DNA from: Flavobacteriaceae bacterium PS02334
GTDB lineage: Bacteria > Bacteroidota > Bacteroidia > Flavobacteriales > Flavobacteriaceae
Length of the DNA: 64,000 bases
Assembly (NCBI GenBank): GCA_029959295.1
Contig: JASCOH010000004.1
Location: forward strand, 379,580-443,579
Direction: 5' to 3'
How positions within the stretch are numbered: the first letter of the stretch is position 1; every line of letters begins with the position of its first letter. Of the stretch, positions 34,030 through 43,505 are shown piece after piece. The translations under genes and the position numbers were made by a program. Below the pieces are notes generated by a model. The model searched no databases. It was given only the letters and a program-made list of their open reading frames with translations, and was not told where the DNA came from.

Positions 34030-35913
34030 TTATTTTTTTGCTGTCGCTGGATAAACATTGTTCTCCTGTTTCACGTCAGCCATTTGATGTTCAGGATCAA
34101 TTTCGATTTTTGAAATCTGGCTTAATCCTTTATTGATTGTGAATTTGTAATTTGGGTAAGCCCAGTCAAAACCAGTCAAAACCGTTCTTTTCACATTCCC
34201 AAAAGGATTCGGTTTTTCGCCGTGCATCATCTGAAGCGGTGCATAGAAATATTCTTTTGTTCCGTCAGAATAAGTTACTAAAATATCCAAAGGCATTGGC
34301 ATTTTGCCGATTCTTTGCACAGAAACTTCTGTTTTTCCTGAAACTTCTTTTGCTTCTTTTATAGCAAAATCAATAGTGTTTGTAGTTTGCGTCCAATCAA
34401 TTAAATACCAATCCAAGTTCATTCCTGACACTTTTTCAGCCGTTCTTTTGATGTCGTTTGGTGTTGGATGCGTGAATTTAAAATCGGCATAGAATTTCTT
34501 CAAAGTTTTGTCTAAATTCTCTTGACCGATAATATAAGCCAATTGCGTCAAGAACAATTCGCCCTTGCTGTAAGAAGAAATGCTGTAAATCATATTTTCT
34601 TCAAAACGGTCGCCGTGCGTAGTTTGAGGCTGTTCTCTTCCGGTTTCCACCATATAAAAATAGTTGGAATAAGCGCCTTCGAAAGGTTTTTCAGCATGTT
34701 TTCCTGGAACTAATTTTGACATCGCCAAGTCAGAAATATACGAAGTAAATCCTTCGTCCATCCAACCGTGTTTTGATTCATTCGTAGCTAAAATGTGCTG
34801 AAACCAAGAATGTGCCATTTCATGAGCCGTCACTCCAATCAGGCTGTTTGCCGTTCTGTCGCCAGTAATTAGCGTACACATTGCATATTCCATGCCGCCG
34901 TCGCCACCTTGAAGTACAGAATATTGTTTGTAAGGATATTGGCCTACGTTTTTATTGTAGAAATCCATCAGTTCAGCAGTTTTTGGCTGTAATTTTTTCC
35001 AGTTTTCAATGATTTTCGGATCGTTTTTATACAAGAAATGCAACTCCACGCCATTCGGGCCAGGATATACATCGTGGATAAAATCTTTATCTGCAGCCCA
35101 AGCAAAATCGTGAACCATCGGCGCTTTAAAATGCCAAGTCAAGGTTTTTGCTTTCTTCGGAATTACGACCTGCGTTCCTTTATCTTCGTAGCCAAAACCG
35201 ATTTCATTTTTGTTTTGAAGATATCCGGTACCGCCTAAAACGTAATTTTTGTCGATCGTAATTTTTACATCAAAATCACCCCAAACGCCGTGAAATTCTC
35301 TTCCGATATAAGGATCAGCGTGCCATCCTTCAAAATCATATTCCGCCATTTTTGGATACCATTGCGTCATGGAAAGCGCCACGCCTTCTGAACTGTTTCT
35401 TCCTGAACGGCGAATCTGTTCTGGAACCTGGCCGTCAAAATCTAACGTGAAAGTTGTTTTTCCGCCAGGCAAAATTGGTTTTGCCAGTTCCACTTCCAAA
35501 ATTGTTCCGACAGAATTTGCTTTTGCAGCAACTCCGTCTTGCTTGAAATTAGTAATTTTCAAATAGCCAATCTGGGCTGGTTTTAAAGTGCTGATTCTGC
35601 TTTCTTTTTTCTCCGTAGCACCCGATTTGAATGTTTTTACCATCCTTTTATCCGGATCGTTGATGGACTGCAATCTTGCGTCCATTTCGCTTCCGGGCTG
35701 GAACGCATTGTTATATAAATGGAAAAATACTTTTTTCAAAGTATCGGGAGAATTATTGGTGTAAACCAGTTCTTGATTTCCTTTGTATTGGTATGTTTTT
35801 ACGTCAAGATTTACATCCATTTTATAGTCAACGTGCTGTTGCCAATAGGTTTTTTGACCAAAAGCACTTCCAATAAAAAATAGAAATAAAAGGGAAAGAA
35901 ATTGATTTTTCAT
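34030..35913 (-). CDS. M1-family zinc metallopeptidase
   Basis: The 627-residue protein has a signal peptide (LSLLFLFFIGSAFG). The zinc aminopeptidase signature is HEMAHSWFQH followed 18 residues later by the third ligand Glu in WMDEGFTSY. The exopeptidase motif appears as GGDGGMEYAM in place of GxMEN. It acts in the periplasm or outside, probably on peptides. Length and layout match Bacteroidota M1 peptidases. Single gene with terminators on both sides. Confidence 0.93.
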   Translation of the reverse strand: MKNQFLSLLFLFFIGSAFGQKTYWQQHVDYKMDVNLDVKTYQYKGNQELVYTNNSPDTLKKVFFHLYNNAFQPGSEMDARLQSINDPDKRMVKTFKSGATEKKESRISTLKPAQIGYLKITNFKQDGVAAKANSVGTILEVELAKPILPGGKTTFTLDFDGQVPEQIRRSGRNSSEGVALSMTQWYPKMAEYDFEGWHADPYIGREFHGVWGDFDVKITIDKNYVLGGTGYLQNKNEIGFGYEDKGTQVVIPKKAKTLTWHFKAPMVHDFAWAADKDFIHDVYPGPNGVELHFLYKNDPKIIENWKKLQPKTAELMDFYNKNVGQYPYKQYSVLQGGDGGMEYAMCTLITGDRTANSLIGVTAHEMAHSWFQHILATNESKHGWMDEGFTSYISDLAMSKLVPGKHAEKPFEGAYSNYFYMVETGREQPQTTHGDRFEENMIYSISSYSKGELFLTQLAYIIGQENLDKTLKKFYADFKFTHPTPNDIKRTAEKVSGMNLDWYLIDWTQTTNTIDFAIKEAKEVSGKTEVSVQRIGKMPMPLDILVTYSDGTKEYFYAPLQMMHGEKPNPFGNVKRTVLTGFDWAYPNYKFTINKGLSQISKIEIDPEHQMADVKQENNVYPATAKK

Positions 35914-35930
35914 AATTGTATAAAATAAAA

Positions 35931-35954
35931 AATGGAAGGATTTCTCCTTCCATT
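35931..35954 (-). terminator. rho-independent terminator behind the subtilase gene
   Basis: AATGGAAGGA and TCCTTCCATT pair around a four-base loop, with a T run on the minus strand. Confidence 0.85.
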
Positions 35955-35970
35955 CAAATAAATTCTAGGA

Positions 35971-37566
35971 TTATTTTTTCGCCATTTTCTCTGCCATAAG
36001 CAAGGCGTTGTAAGCATTTACCATCTTTCCAGATTTTGAAACTTTAGCAAAAGAACGCTTGTTTGCTTTTTCTCCTGATAAAACTACTTCAATATTCGTA
36101 GGAATTCCAGAATCCATCAAGATTTGTTTTACTTGAGGCGCTGTCAAAGTTGGATAATAAGAACGGATCAAGGCTGCAACTCCGGCAACGTTTGGTGAAG
36201 CCATTGAAGTTCCTTGTAAATATTTGTACTGGTTATCAGGAATCGTAGCATAAATTTGAACTCCAGGAGCAAAAACGTCTACGTCTTGCGTTCCGTAATT
36301 TGAGAAATCTGCAACTAAATCAGAACCGTATTTTGTGTTCAAAGCACCGATTTTGATTACGTTGTTCGTAATTTCCCCAGAAGCGTTTCTGTCATTTGGA
36401 AAACGGTCTGCAGTATCTAAATCTGTTCCTTCATTTCCAGCTGCCAGAACAACCAAAACGTCTTTTTCGCCTGCATATTTTAAAGCATCATAAACCCATT
36501 CTTTGTGTGGAGAATAGCTTTTTCCGAAACTTCCGTTGATCACTTTTGCACCGTTGTCAACTGCATAGCGAATTCCAAGAGCGATATCTTTGTCATATTC
36601 ATCTCCGTCAGGAACAGCTCTAACTGCCATGATTTCCACATTATTTGCAACTCCGTCGCCGCCCAAACCATTGTTTCTTACTTGAGCAATGATTCCCGCA
36701 ACGTGCGTTCCGTGAAGCGCACCTTTTTTCTCTGGCCCGATCACGTTATTGTTGCCATATTTTGTGTCTTTCAAGTCATCGATATTATCGCCTAAAACTT
36801 TTCTTCCGTTGAATTCTAAGTTTAAGTTATAGTCTACTTGACTGTCAAAATGCTCTTTGGCTTCCATGATTTGCTCATCGAATTCAGCCTTCGGAATATT
36901 TGATAAAATTTGAATAAATCTAGGTTTTACTTGATTTACCAAAGCATTTGTAGAGTTCAAAGTTTTTAAATCTTCAACAGTATAATTGTCTTTTTTCAAC
37001 TCAGCTCTGATTGCTTTATCGGCAGTAAAAATAAAATCGAATTGTTGCTTTTGTGCTTTAGCTTCCTTAAATTCTTTATCAAATTCAGCTTTAGCTTTTT
37101 TGTAAGTTTCTGAACCGTCATCGCCTTTTTTTACGATTCTTGTCAATTCAAGATTTTCGCCGCTGATATCGCCAAGAAAATTCCAACCGTGAACGTCGTC
37201 AATGTAACCATTGTTGTCATCGTCAATTCCGTTTCCAGCGATTTCTTTAGTGTTTTTCCATATAACACCTTGTAAATCTGGGTGTTCAATGTCAACTCCA
37301 GAATCAACAACTCCAACGATTACTTTTGTTCCTTTTTTGTTTTTTAATAATTCAGAATAAGCTTTATCTACGCTCATTCCAGGAATTGTATCTTTCAGGA
37401 TATCTAAATGGCTCCATCTTTTTAGGTCGGTTTCCTTAATTTCAGCATTTTTTAATGCAATGTTTTCAATGCTCGTAACTGGAGCAAGAGTGCTTTTGGT
37501 AGCGCCACAACTTGCTAAAACCAATGCAGATAGAAGCGTGAGGGAAGATAATTTAAGTATTTTCAT
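35971..37566 (-). CDS. S8-family subtilisin-like serine protease, lipoprotein
   Basis: The 531-residue protease has the lipobox VLASC (Cys20). The Asp/His/Ser triad lies in VGVVDSGVDIEHPDL, GTHVAG and GTSMASPNVAG. A long insert (about residues 145-255, rich in Lys, Glu and Gln) separates the Asp and His blocks, as in many flavobacterial S8 lipoproteins. It would be anchored in the outer membrane or periplasm. Single gene. Confidence 0.94.
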   Translation of the reverse strand: MKILKLSSLTLLSALVLASCGATKSTLAPVTSIENIALKNAEIKETDLKRWSHLDILKDTIPGMSVDKAYSELLKNKKGTKVIVGVVDSGVDIEHPDLQGVIWKNTKEIAGNGIDDDNNGYIDDVHGWNFLGDISGENLELTRIVKKGDDGSETYKKAKAEFDKEFKEAKAQKQQFDFIFTADKAIRAELKKDNYTVEDLKTLNSTNALVNQVKPRFIQILSNIPKAEFDEQIMEAKEHFDSQVDYNLNLEFNGRKVLGDNIDDLKDTKYGNNNVIGPEKKGALHGTHVAGIIAQVRNNGLGGDGVANNVEIMAVRAVPDGDEYDKDIALGIRYAVDNGAKVINGSFGKSYSPHKEWVYDALKYAGEKDVLVVLAAGNEGTDLDTADRFPNDRNASGEITNNVIKIGALNTKYGSDLVADFSNYGTQDVDVFAPGVQIYATIPDNQYKYLQGTSMASPNVAGVAALIRSYYPTLTAPQVKQILMDSGIPTNIEVVLSGEKANKRSFAKVSKSGKMVNAYNALLMAEKMAKK

Positions 37567-37662
37567 TTTAACTTTTTTAGTTTCAACTTAGGATAGGTCA
37601 AAAATAGTATGTCTTTGTTACAAACTTGGCAATAATTAACTTTATTTTTTAGGAAAGTTTGC

Positions 37663-38523
37663 TTATGAAAGAATTTCCTCGCAAGTAAAAACTTCTTTCA
37701 ACCGAACGCCCTTTTCTGTGTTTTCAACTGTGATTATTTGATTGTGAGCATCATGTTCTAAGAATAAGTAGTAATTATTTTCAGCAGCTTCAGTCAAAAA
37801 TTTTGCTTTTTCTGGCAAAGTCAATAACGGACGCGTGTCATATCCCATTACATAAGGCAACGGCAAATGTCCCGCAGTTGGCAATAAATCTGCCATAAAA
37901 CAGATAGTTTTGTCTTGATATTGAATCTTCGGAATCATCATTTTTTCAGTATGGCCATCTGCGAAGAAAATATCAAAACCCAATTCTGAATTTTTAAGCA
38001 GATCATTTTCAGGCCTTTTTATAAATTCCAATTGACCGCTTTCTTGTATAGGAAGAATGTTTTCAGTCAAAAAGGAAGCTTTCTCTCTCGGATTTGGTTT
38101 TGTGGCCCAATTCCAATGATTGTCGTTGGTCCAAAATTTCGCGTTTTTAAAAGCGACTTCATATCCAGTTTTGGTTGCATTCCACTGAACACTTCCGCCA
38201 CAATGGTCGAAATGCAAATGTGTCATGAAAACATCAGTAATTTGGTCTCTGTGAAAACCATATTTTTCTAAAGATTTATCAATTGAATGATTTCCCCAAA
38301 GCGAATAATAGCCGAAAAACTTTTCAGATTGTTTGTCGCCCATTCCGGTATCGATTAAGATCAAGCGATTTCCGTCTTCAATCAAAAGGCATCTTGCCGC
38401 AATATCAATGAGGTTGTTTTCATCGGCCGGATTTGTCTTGTTCCAAATAGTTTTCGGAACTACGCCAAACATTGCGCCACCGTCCAGCTTAAAATTGCCT
38501 GCTTCAATTGGGTATAATTTCAT
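37663..38523 (-). CDS. MBL-fold metallo-hydrolase
   Basis: The 286-residue protein has the metallo-beta-lactamase motif THLHFDHCGG with upstream LILIDTGMGD, then an ADGHTEKMMIP segment and the late FLEHDAHN. No signal peptide, so cytoplasmic. The layout resembles AiiA-like lactonases and other MBL hydrolases, but the substrate is not known. Confidence 0.88.
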   Translation of the reverse strand: MKLYPIEAGNFKLDGGAMFGVVPKTIWNKTNPADENNLIDIAARCLLIEDGNRLILIDTGMGDKQSEKFFGYYSLWGNHSIDKSLEKYGFHRDQITDVFMTHLHFDHCGGSVQWNATKTGYEVAFKNAKFWTNDNHWNWATKPNPREKASFLTENILPIQESGQLEFIKRPENDLLKNSELGFDIFFADGHTEKMMIPKIQYQDKTICFMADLLPTAGHLPLPYVMGYDTRPLLTLPEKAKFLTEAAENNYYLFLEHDAHNQIITVENTEKGVRLKEVFTCEEILS

Positions 38524-38680
38524 AAATAATTGATTTAAACTTACTGATTTCTGAATTGAGAATTCTCAATTTTATACGTCGCAATTTATGAAATCCTTTG
38601 TAAAAATCGGCAATAAGAAATTTCTATGCAGTCATCCGTTATAAAAATGTTACTAATTATGGAAAAAACTAAATATGACG

Positions 38681-38688
38681 TATCTTTG
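38681..38688 (+). promoter_or_regulatory. -7 element of the suf operon
   Basis: TATCTTTG matches TAnnTTTG and lies 30 bp before the sufA-like start. No clear -33 box. Confidence 0.45.
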
Positions 38689-38718
38689 CAAATTAATTAG
38701 ACTAAATTTAAATACACT

Positions 38719-39048
38719 ATGATAAAGGTATCTGATTCAGCAAGTAAAAAAATCGTCAATATGATGGAAGAAGACGGTTTTGACGCAGCCAAAGATTACG
38801 TTCGAGTAGGCGTAAAAAGCGGTGGATGTTCTGGATTGTCTTATGAATTGAAATTTGACAAAGAACTTGGAGAAAATGACAAAGTTTTTGAAGATAATAA
38901 TGTAAAAATTGCCGTTGAAAAAAAATCATTCTTGTATTTAGCAGGAACAATCTTGGAATTTTCAGGAGGTTTAAACGGAAAAGGATTTGTTTTCAATAAT
39001 CCAAACGCAAGCAGAACTTGTGGATGTGGGGAGAGTTTCTCTCTTTAG
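38719..39048 (+). CDS. sufA: A-type Fe-S carrier, HesB/IscA family
   Basis: The 109-residue protein is an A-type iron-sulfur carrier with the three conserved Cys: one in KSGGCSGLSY and two in CGCGESF at the end. It also has the FNNPNASRTCGCG segment. It is first in the SUF operon and would pass clusters from SufBCD to target enzymes. The gene symbol could equally be erpA or iscA; sufA is chosen from context. Confidence 0.92.
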   Translation: MIKVSDSASKKIVNMMEEDGFDAAKDYVRVGVKSGGCSGLSYELKFDKELGENDKVFEDNNVKIAVEKKSFLYLAGTILEFSGGLNGKGFVFNNPNASRTCGCGESFSL

Positions 39049-39054
39049 TCGAAT

Positions 39055-39072
39055 GTCAAAAGTCATCAAGTC
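39055..39072. repeat. short intergenic repeat word, copy 1
   Basis: GTCAAAAGTCATCAAGTC matches GTCAAAAGTCATAAAGTC at 54007-54024 in 17 of 18 positions. The rest of this spacer (to 39126) also consists of GACTT/AAGTC-like words. Confidence 0.6.
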
Positions 39073-39126
39073 GAAAGACTCGCATTGGCTTTAAGACTTT
39101 AGACTTTCAAACTTTAAGACTTAAAA

Positions 39127-40575
39127 ATGAGTAAATATACCGAAGACGATTTAAAAATCGAGCTCGAAAATAAAGAATACGAATACGGATTTTATACTGA
39201 TATTGAATCGGAGACGTTTCCTATTGGTTTAAACGAAGATATTGTTCGTGCTATTTCTTTGAAAAAAGAAGAACCACAATGGATGACCGACTGGAGAATC
39301 GAAGCTTTCCGAGCATGGAAAGAAATGATTGAACCAGAATGGGCAAATGTTCACTATGTGAAACCTGATTTTCAGGCTATTGCTTATTATTCGGCACCAA
39401 AATCGGTTGACCCAAACAAGACACTTGATGATGTTGACCCAGACTTGTTGGAAATGTATAAAAAACTGGGAATCTCCATTGACGAGCAGAAAATGATGAA
39501 CAATGTCGCAATGGATATTGTGGTCGATTCAGTTTCTGTGGCAACCACTTTCAAGAAGACTTTGGCTGAAAAAGGAATTATTTTTTGTCCGATTTCAGAA
39601 GCAATCAAAGAACATCCAGAATTGGTGAAAAAATATCTAGGTTCAGTTGTTCCACAGAAAGATAATTTCTATGCAGCGTTGAATTCGGCTGTTTTCTCTG
39701 ATGGAAGTTTCTGTTATATTCCAAAAGGTGTTCGTTGTCCGATGGAACTTTCAACGTATTTCCGAATTAATCAAGCAGGAACTGGTCAATTTGAAAGAAC
39801 ACTTGTCATTGCTGACGAAGGAAGTTATGTTTCGTATTTGGAAGGTTGTACAGCACCATCCCGTGATGAGAACCAATTGCATGCTGCAGTTGTAGAATTA
39901 ATCGCAATGGACGATGCTGAAATCAAATATTCAACGGTTCAAAACTGGTTTCCAGGAAATAAAGAAGGAAAAGGTGGGGTTTATAACTTTGTGACAAAGA
40001 GAGGTTTGTGCGAGAAAAACGCAAAAATTTCTTGGACACAAGTAGAGACTGGTTCTGCAGTAACGTGGAAATATCCTTCTTGTATCTTGAAAGGAGATAA
40101 TTCGGTTGGAGAATTTTATTCGATCGCCGTAACCAATAATTATCAGCAAGCGGATACCGGAACTAAGATGATTCACTTAGGAAAAAATACAAAATCAACG
40201 ATTATATCAAAAGGAATTTCTGCCGGAAAGTCGCAAAACAGCTACCGTGGATTGGTGCAAATCAGTTCAAGAGCCGACAATGCGAGAAACTTTTCGCAGT
40301 GTGATTCGCTTTTGATGGGAAATAATTGTGGAGCACATACTTTTCCGTACATTGAATCAAAAAATCCTTCCGCAAAAATAGAACACGAAGCGACGACAAG
40401 TAAAATTGGTGAAGACCAAGTTTTCTATTGCAACCAAAGAGGAATCCCGACTGAAAAAGCCATTGCCTTGATTGTGAACGGTTTCAGTAAAGAAGTTTTG
40501 AATAAGTTACCAATGGAGTTTGCGGTTGAAGCACAAAAGCTATTGGAGATTTCTTTGGAAGGAAGTGTTGGTTAA
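39127..40575 (+). CDS. sufB: Fe-S cluster assembly scaffold SufB
   Basis: SufB is the scaffold of the SufBC2D complex that builds Fe-S clusters in the cytoplasm. The 482-residue length is normal. Segments visible are [35 protein letters not shown] and the late [18 protein letters not shown]. The end reads [18 protein letters not shown]. It lies between the A-type carrier and a two-gene insert that separates it from sufC. Confidence 0.97.
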   Translation: MSKYTEDDLKIELENKEYEYGFYTDIESETFPIGLNEDIVRAISLKKEEPQWMTDWRIEAFRAWKEMIEPEWANVHYVKPDFQAIAYYSAPKSVDPNKTLDDVDPDLLEMYKKLGISIDEQKMMNNVAMDIVVDSVSVATTFKKTLAEKGIIFCPISEAIKEHPELVKKYLGSVVPQKDNFYAALNSAVFSDGSFCYIPKGVRCPMELSTYFRINQAGTGQFERTLVIADEGSYVSYLEGCTAPSRDENQLHAAVVELIAMDDAEIKYSTVQNWFPGNKEGKGGVYNFVTKRGLCEKNAKISWTQVETGSAVTWKYPSCILKGDNSVGEFYSIAVTNNYQQADTGTKMIHLGKNTKSTIISKGISAGKSQNSYRGLVQISSRADNARNFSQCDSLLMGNNCGAHTFPYIESKNPSAKIEHEATTSKIGEDQVFYCNQRGIPTEKAIALIVNGFSKEVLNKLPMEFAVEAQKLLEISLEGSVG

Positions 40576-40597
40576 ATAATTAAAAGAGATATTAATT

Positions 40598-40756
40598 ATG
40601 GGAACTAAAGAAAAAAGAACAACAGATGAGGTAGTTGCTTATTTATTAAAGAGCAAAAAAGAAATGCAGGATGAAATTAAGAAAGATGTTCATACCAAAG
40701 AATTTCAGGAAGCTTTGCAAAAATTAAGAGCAAAAAAACAACAAAAGAATGTATAA
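40598..40756 (+). CDS. small charged protein between sufB and sufC
   Basis: The 52-residue product (MGTKEKRTTDEVVAYLLKSK and on) is very rich in Lys, Glu and Gln and predicted helical. Its stop overlaps the next start by 8 bp, which suggests translational coupling. The pair layout (small charged protein overlapping a larger one) is like a toxin-antitoxin or regulator pair, but no family was recognised. Confidence 0.6.
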   Translation: MGTKEKRTTDEVVAYLLKSKKEMQDEIKKDVHTKEFQEALQKLRAKKQQKNV

Positions 40757-41231
40757 TTTTGCTTTCATTGGTGGAGCAAATAACAGTTATGTATTTGAAA
40801 CATCAAATGGAATCGTTTACGAAATAAAATTTAAGCATTCGCCTTATTTATTAAATGAAAATGCTGAATATTCAGATTTGATTTATGAGTTTGTGATTGA
40901 TGTCGCGATTAATAATTCTGGTAAAAAACCAACTTTAGATGTTGCTGTAAGTGAAACAGTTGCAAGCATTTTTAAAGATTTTTTTACTAAAAACACATAC
41001 AATATCTGTATTTACATTTGTGATTCATCAGATGGAAGACAAGAAATTAGAAGAAGAAAATTTGACGATTGGTTTTACAAATATCAAACAGATTCTTTTA
41101 TGAAATTAGATGAAGTTTTGGTTGATTCTAACCAAAATCGATATCCAATTTCAATGGTTATACTAAAAGATAACCCTTATTTTAAAGAAATAGTAATTGC
41201 ATTTGCTGATATTTCAAGCAGCAACAAATAA
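40749..41231 (+). CDS. DUF6169-like protein
   Basis: The 160-residue protein begins MYNFAFIGGANNSYVFETSN, followed by a VYEIKFKHSPYLL segment. I associate this with the Bacteroidota DUF6169 family. Other parts are strand-helix mixes with DSSDGRQEIRRRKFDDWFY. No catalytic motif, signal or membrane segment. It is preceded by the small overlapping gene and ends 9 bp before sufC, so it lies inside the suf transcription unit. Function unknown; it is not part of the known SUF machinery. Confidence 0.65.
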   Translation: MYNFAFIGGANNSYVFETSNGIVYEIKFKHSPYLLNENAEYSDLIYEFVIDVAINNSGKKPTLDVAVSETVASIFKDFFTKNTYNICIYICDSSDGRQEIRRRKFDDWFYKYQTDSFMKLDEVLVDSNQNRYPISMVILKDNPYFKEIVIAFADISSSNK

Positions 41232-41240
41232 AAACAAAGA

Positions 41241-41987
41241 ATGTTAAGTATAAAAAATTTACACGCTGGAATTGAAGATAAAGATATCTTGAAAGGAATC
41301 AATCTTGAAGTGAAAGCTGGCGAAGTTCACGCAATTATGGGGCCAAATGGTTCTGGAAAAAGTACGCTTTCTGCAGTTATCGCAGGAAATGAACATTATG
41401 AAGTGACAGAAGGTTCTGTTGAGTTGGATGGAGAAGATTTGGCTGATTTGGCTCCGGAAGAAAGAGCGCATAAAGGTGTTTTCCTATCTTTTCAATATCC
41501 GGTTGAGATTCCTGGGGTTTCGGTAACGAACTTCATGAAAACAGCTATCAATGAATCTAGAAAAGCAAAAGGTCAGGAAGAAATGCCAGCCAATGAAATG
41601 CTGAAATTGATTCGTGAGAAATCTGAATTGTTGGAAATCGACCGTAAATTCTTGTCTCGTTCCTTAAACGAAGGTTTTTCGGGAGGAGAAAAAAAGAGAA
41701 ACGAAATCTTCCAAATGGCGATGCTTGAGCCTAAGCTTGCAATTTTGGATGAAACCGATTCTGGTCTTGATATCGATGCTTTGAGAATTGTGGCAAACGG
41801 TGTGAATAAACTGAAAAGCGAAAACAACGCCATCATCGTAATCACCCACTACCAAAGACTTTTAGACTATATCGTTCCTGATTTTGTTCACGTTTTATAC
41901 AATGGAAAAATCGTAAAATCAGGCGGAAAAGAATTGGCTTACGAATTGGAAGAAAAAGGTTACGACTGGATCAAAGCCGAAAATTAG
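41241..41987 (+). CDS. sufC: Fe-S cluster assembly ATPase SufC
   Basis: SufC is the ABC-type ATPase of SufBC2D. The 248-residue protein has Walker A GPNGSGKST, the SufC-specific signature region LNEGFSGGEKKRNEIFQM, Walker B LAILDETDSGLDIDAL and the switch His in ITHYQRLL. All motifs are complete. It sits between the DUF6169-like gene and sufD. Confidence 0.98.
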   Translation: MLSIKNLHAGIEDKDILKGINLEVKAGEVHAIMGPNGSGKSTLSAVIAGNEHYEVTEGSVELDGEDLADLAPEERAHKGVFLSFQYPVEIPGVSVTNFMKTAINESRKAKGQEEMPANEMLKLIREKSELLEIDRKFLSRSLNEGFSGGEKKRNEIFQMAMLEPKLAILDETDSGLDIDALRIVANGVNKLKSENNAIIVITHYQRLLDYIVPDFVHVLYNGKIVKSGGKELAYELEEKGYDWIKAEN

Positions 41988-42020
41988 TTAGCAGTTAACA
42001 GTTAGCAGTTTGCGAAAACT

Positions 42021-42048
42021 CATAACTCATAACTTATAACTCATAACT
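42021..42048. repeat. 7-bp tandem repeat between sufC and sufD
   Basis: CATAACT is present four times in a row (one copy with T first). It is preceded by TTAGCAGTTAACAGTTAGCAG, another short-word repeat. Intergenic, function unknown. Confidence 0.8.
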
Positions 42049-42055
42049 AAACACA

Positions 42056-43372
42056 ATGGAATTAAAAGAAAAACTTATATCGTCTTTTATGGCTTTTGAA
42101 GAACAAGTGGATGTCGATTCTGACTTGCACGATGTTCGTACAGAAGCATTTAAGAATTTTGAAGAAAAAGGCTTCCCGACAAAAAAAGACGAAGCTTGGA
42201 AATATACTTCGCTGAATGCCATTTTGAAAAACGACTTTAGCGTATTCCCAAAAAAGGAAAATGCTGTAGAATTTTCAGAAGTAAAAAAATATTTCATTCA
42301 CGAAATTGATACGTATAAAGTAGTTTTTGTGGACGGCGTTTTCAGTTCGTTTTTATCTTCGACAACACACGACGGTTTGGATGTTTGCTTGATGTCATCG
42401 GCATTGACAAAGCCAAAATACAAAATGGTAATTGATGAATATTTCAACAAAATTGCCAATAAAGAGGAAAGCTTGACTTCTTTAAATACGGCTTTTGCAT
42501 ACGAAGGCGCCTACATTAATATTCCAAGAAATAAAGTAGCGGACAAGCCGATTGAAATCATAAATTTTTCTACAGGATCAGAAGCCGCGCTTTTGATACA
42601 GCCAAGAAATTTGATTATTGTTGGAGAAAATGCGCACGTTCAAATCATTGAAAGACACCAATCTTTGAATGAAAATCCGGTATTGACAAATTCAGTTACC
42701 GAGATTTTTGCTCAAAAAAGAGCGATTGTAGATTATTATAAAATTCAAAATGACAATCTGGAAGCTTCCTTGATTGATAACACTTATATCGCCCAAAAAG
42801 AACAAAGCCATGCTTCTGTGCATACTTTTTCTTTTGGAGGCAACTTGACTAGAAACAACTTAAATTTTTACCACCAAGGCGAACATATCGATTCTACTTT
42901 GAAGGGAATCACGATTATTGAAGGAAAACAGCACGTTGACCATTATACTTTGGTACAGCATGCGACGCCAAATTGTGAAAGCCACCAGAATTACAAAACG
43001 ATTTTGGATGAAAAAGCAACTGGCGTTTTCAACGGTAAGATTTATGTAGAAAAAGAAGCGCAAAAAACCAATGCTTTCCAGCAGAATAATAATATTTTGT
43101 TGAGCGATAAAGCTTCGGTAAATGCAAAACCGCAATTGGAAATCTTTGCTGATGACGTGAAATGTTCGCACGGTTGCACAATTGGTCAGTTAGACGAAAA
43201 GGCAATGTTTTATATGCAATCTCGCGGAATTCCTGAAAAAGAAGCGAAAGCTTTACTGATGTATGCTTTTACGAATGAAGTCATCGAAAGCGTAAAAATT
43301 CCGGCTTTAAAAGCTCGAATCACTAAAATTATTGCCATGAAACTTGGCGTTAATATTGGTTTTGATTTGTAA
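42056..43372 (+). CDS. sufD: Fe-S cluster assembly protein SufD
   Basis: SufD is the SufB paralogue that completes SufBC2D. The 438-residue protein has the SufD N-terminal helix region (FPTKKDEAWKYTSL). In its C-terminal beta-helix it carries VKCSHGCTIGQLDEKAMFYM and SRGIPEKEAKALLMYAF, both typical of SufD. It is the last suf gene before the heme block and is followed by a strong terminator. Confidence 0.97.
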   Translation: MELKEKLISSFMAFEEQVDVDSDLHDVRTEAFKNFEEKGFPTKKDEAWKYTSLNAILKNDFSVFPKKENAVEFSEVKKYFIHEIDTYKVVFVDGVFSSFLSSTTHDGLDVCLMSSALTKPKYKMVIDEYFNKIANKEESLTSLNTAFAYEGAYINIPRNKVADKPIEIINFSTGSEAALLIQPRNLIIVGENAHVQIIERHQSLNENPVLTNSVTEIFAQKRAIVDYYKIQNDNLEASLIDNTYIAQKEQSHASVHTFSFGGNLTRNNLNFYHQGEHIDSTLKGITIIEGKQHVDHYTLVQHATPNCESHQNYKTILDEKATGVFNGKIYVEKEAQKTNAFQQNNNILLSDKASVNAKPQLEIFADDVKCSHGCTIGQLDEKAMFYMQSRGIPEKEAKALLMYAFTNEVIESVKIPALKARITKIIAMKLGVNIGFDL

Positions 43373-43397
43373 TTAAAACGTTTTTTTAAAATAGTGG

Positions 43398-43427
43398 AAG
43401 CGATATCGAAAGATGTCGCTTTTTTTT
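43398..43427 (+). terminator. terminator behind sufD
   Basis: AAGCGATATC and GATGTCGCTT pair (one G-U) around a GAAA tetraloop, followed by a T run. Confidence 0.9.
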
Positions 43428-43448
43428 ATTTAGAATTAATAAAAATAA

Positions 43449-43480
43449 TTTGCACAAATCAATTACGCTTCCTAGATTTG
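43449..43480 (+). promoter_or_regulatory. promoter of the heme receptor gene
   Basis: TTTG at 43449-43452 and TAGATTTG at 43473-43480 are 20 bp apart, an ideal Bacteroidota promoter, 25 bp before the start codon. No clear Fur-like site was identified by eye. Confidence 0.7.
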
Positions 43481-43505
43481 CAATTTAGAATTAATCTAAA
43501 GTAAG

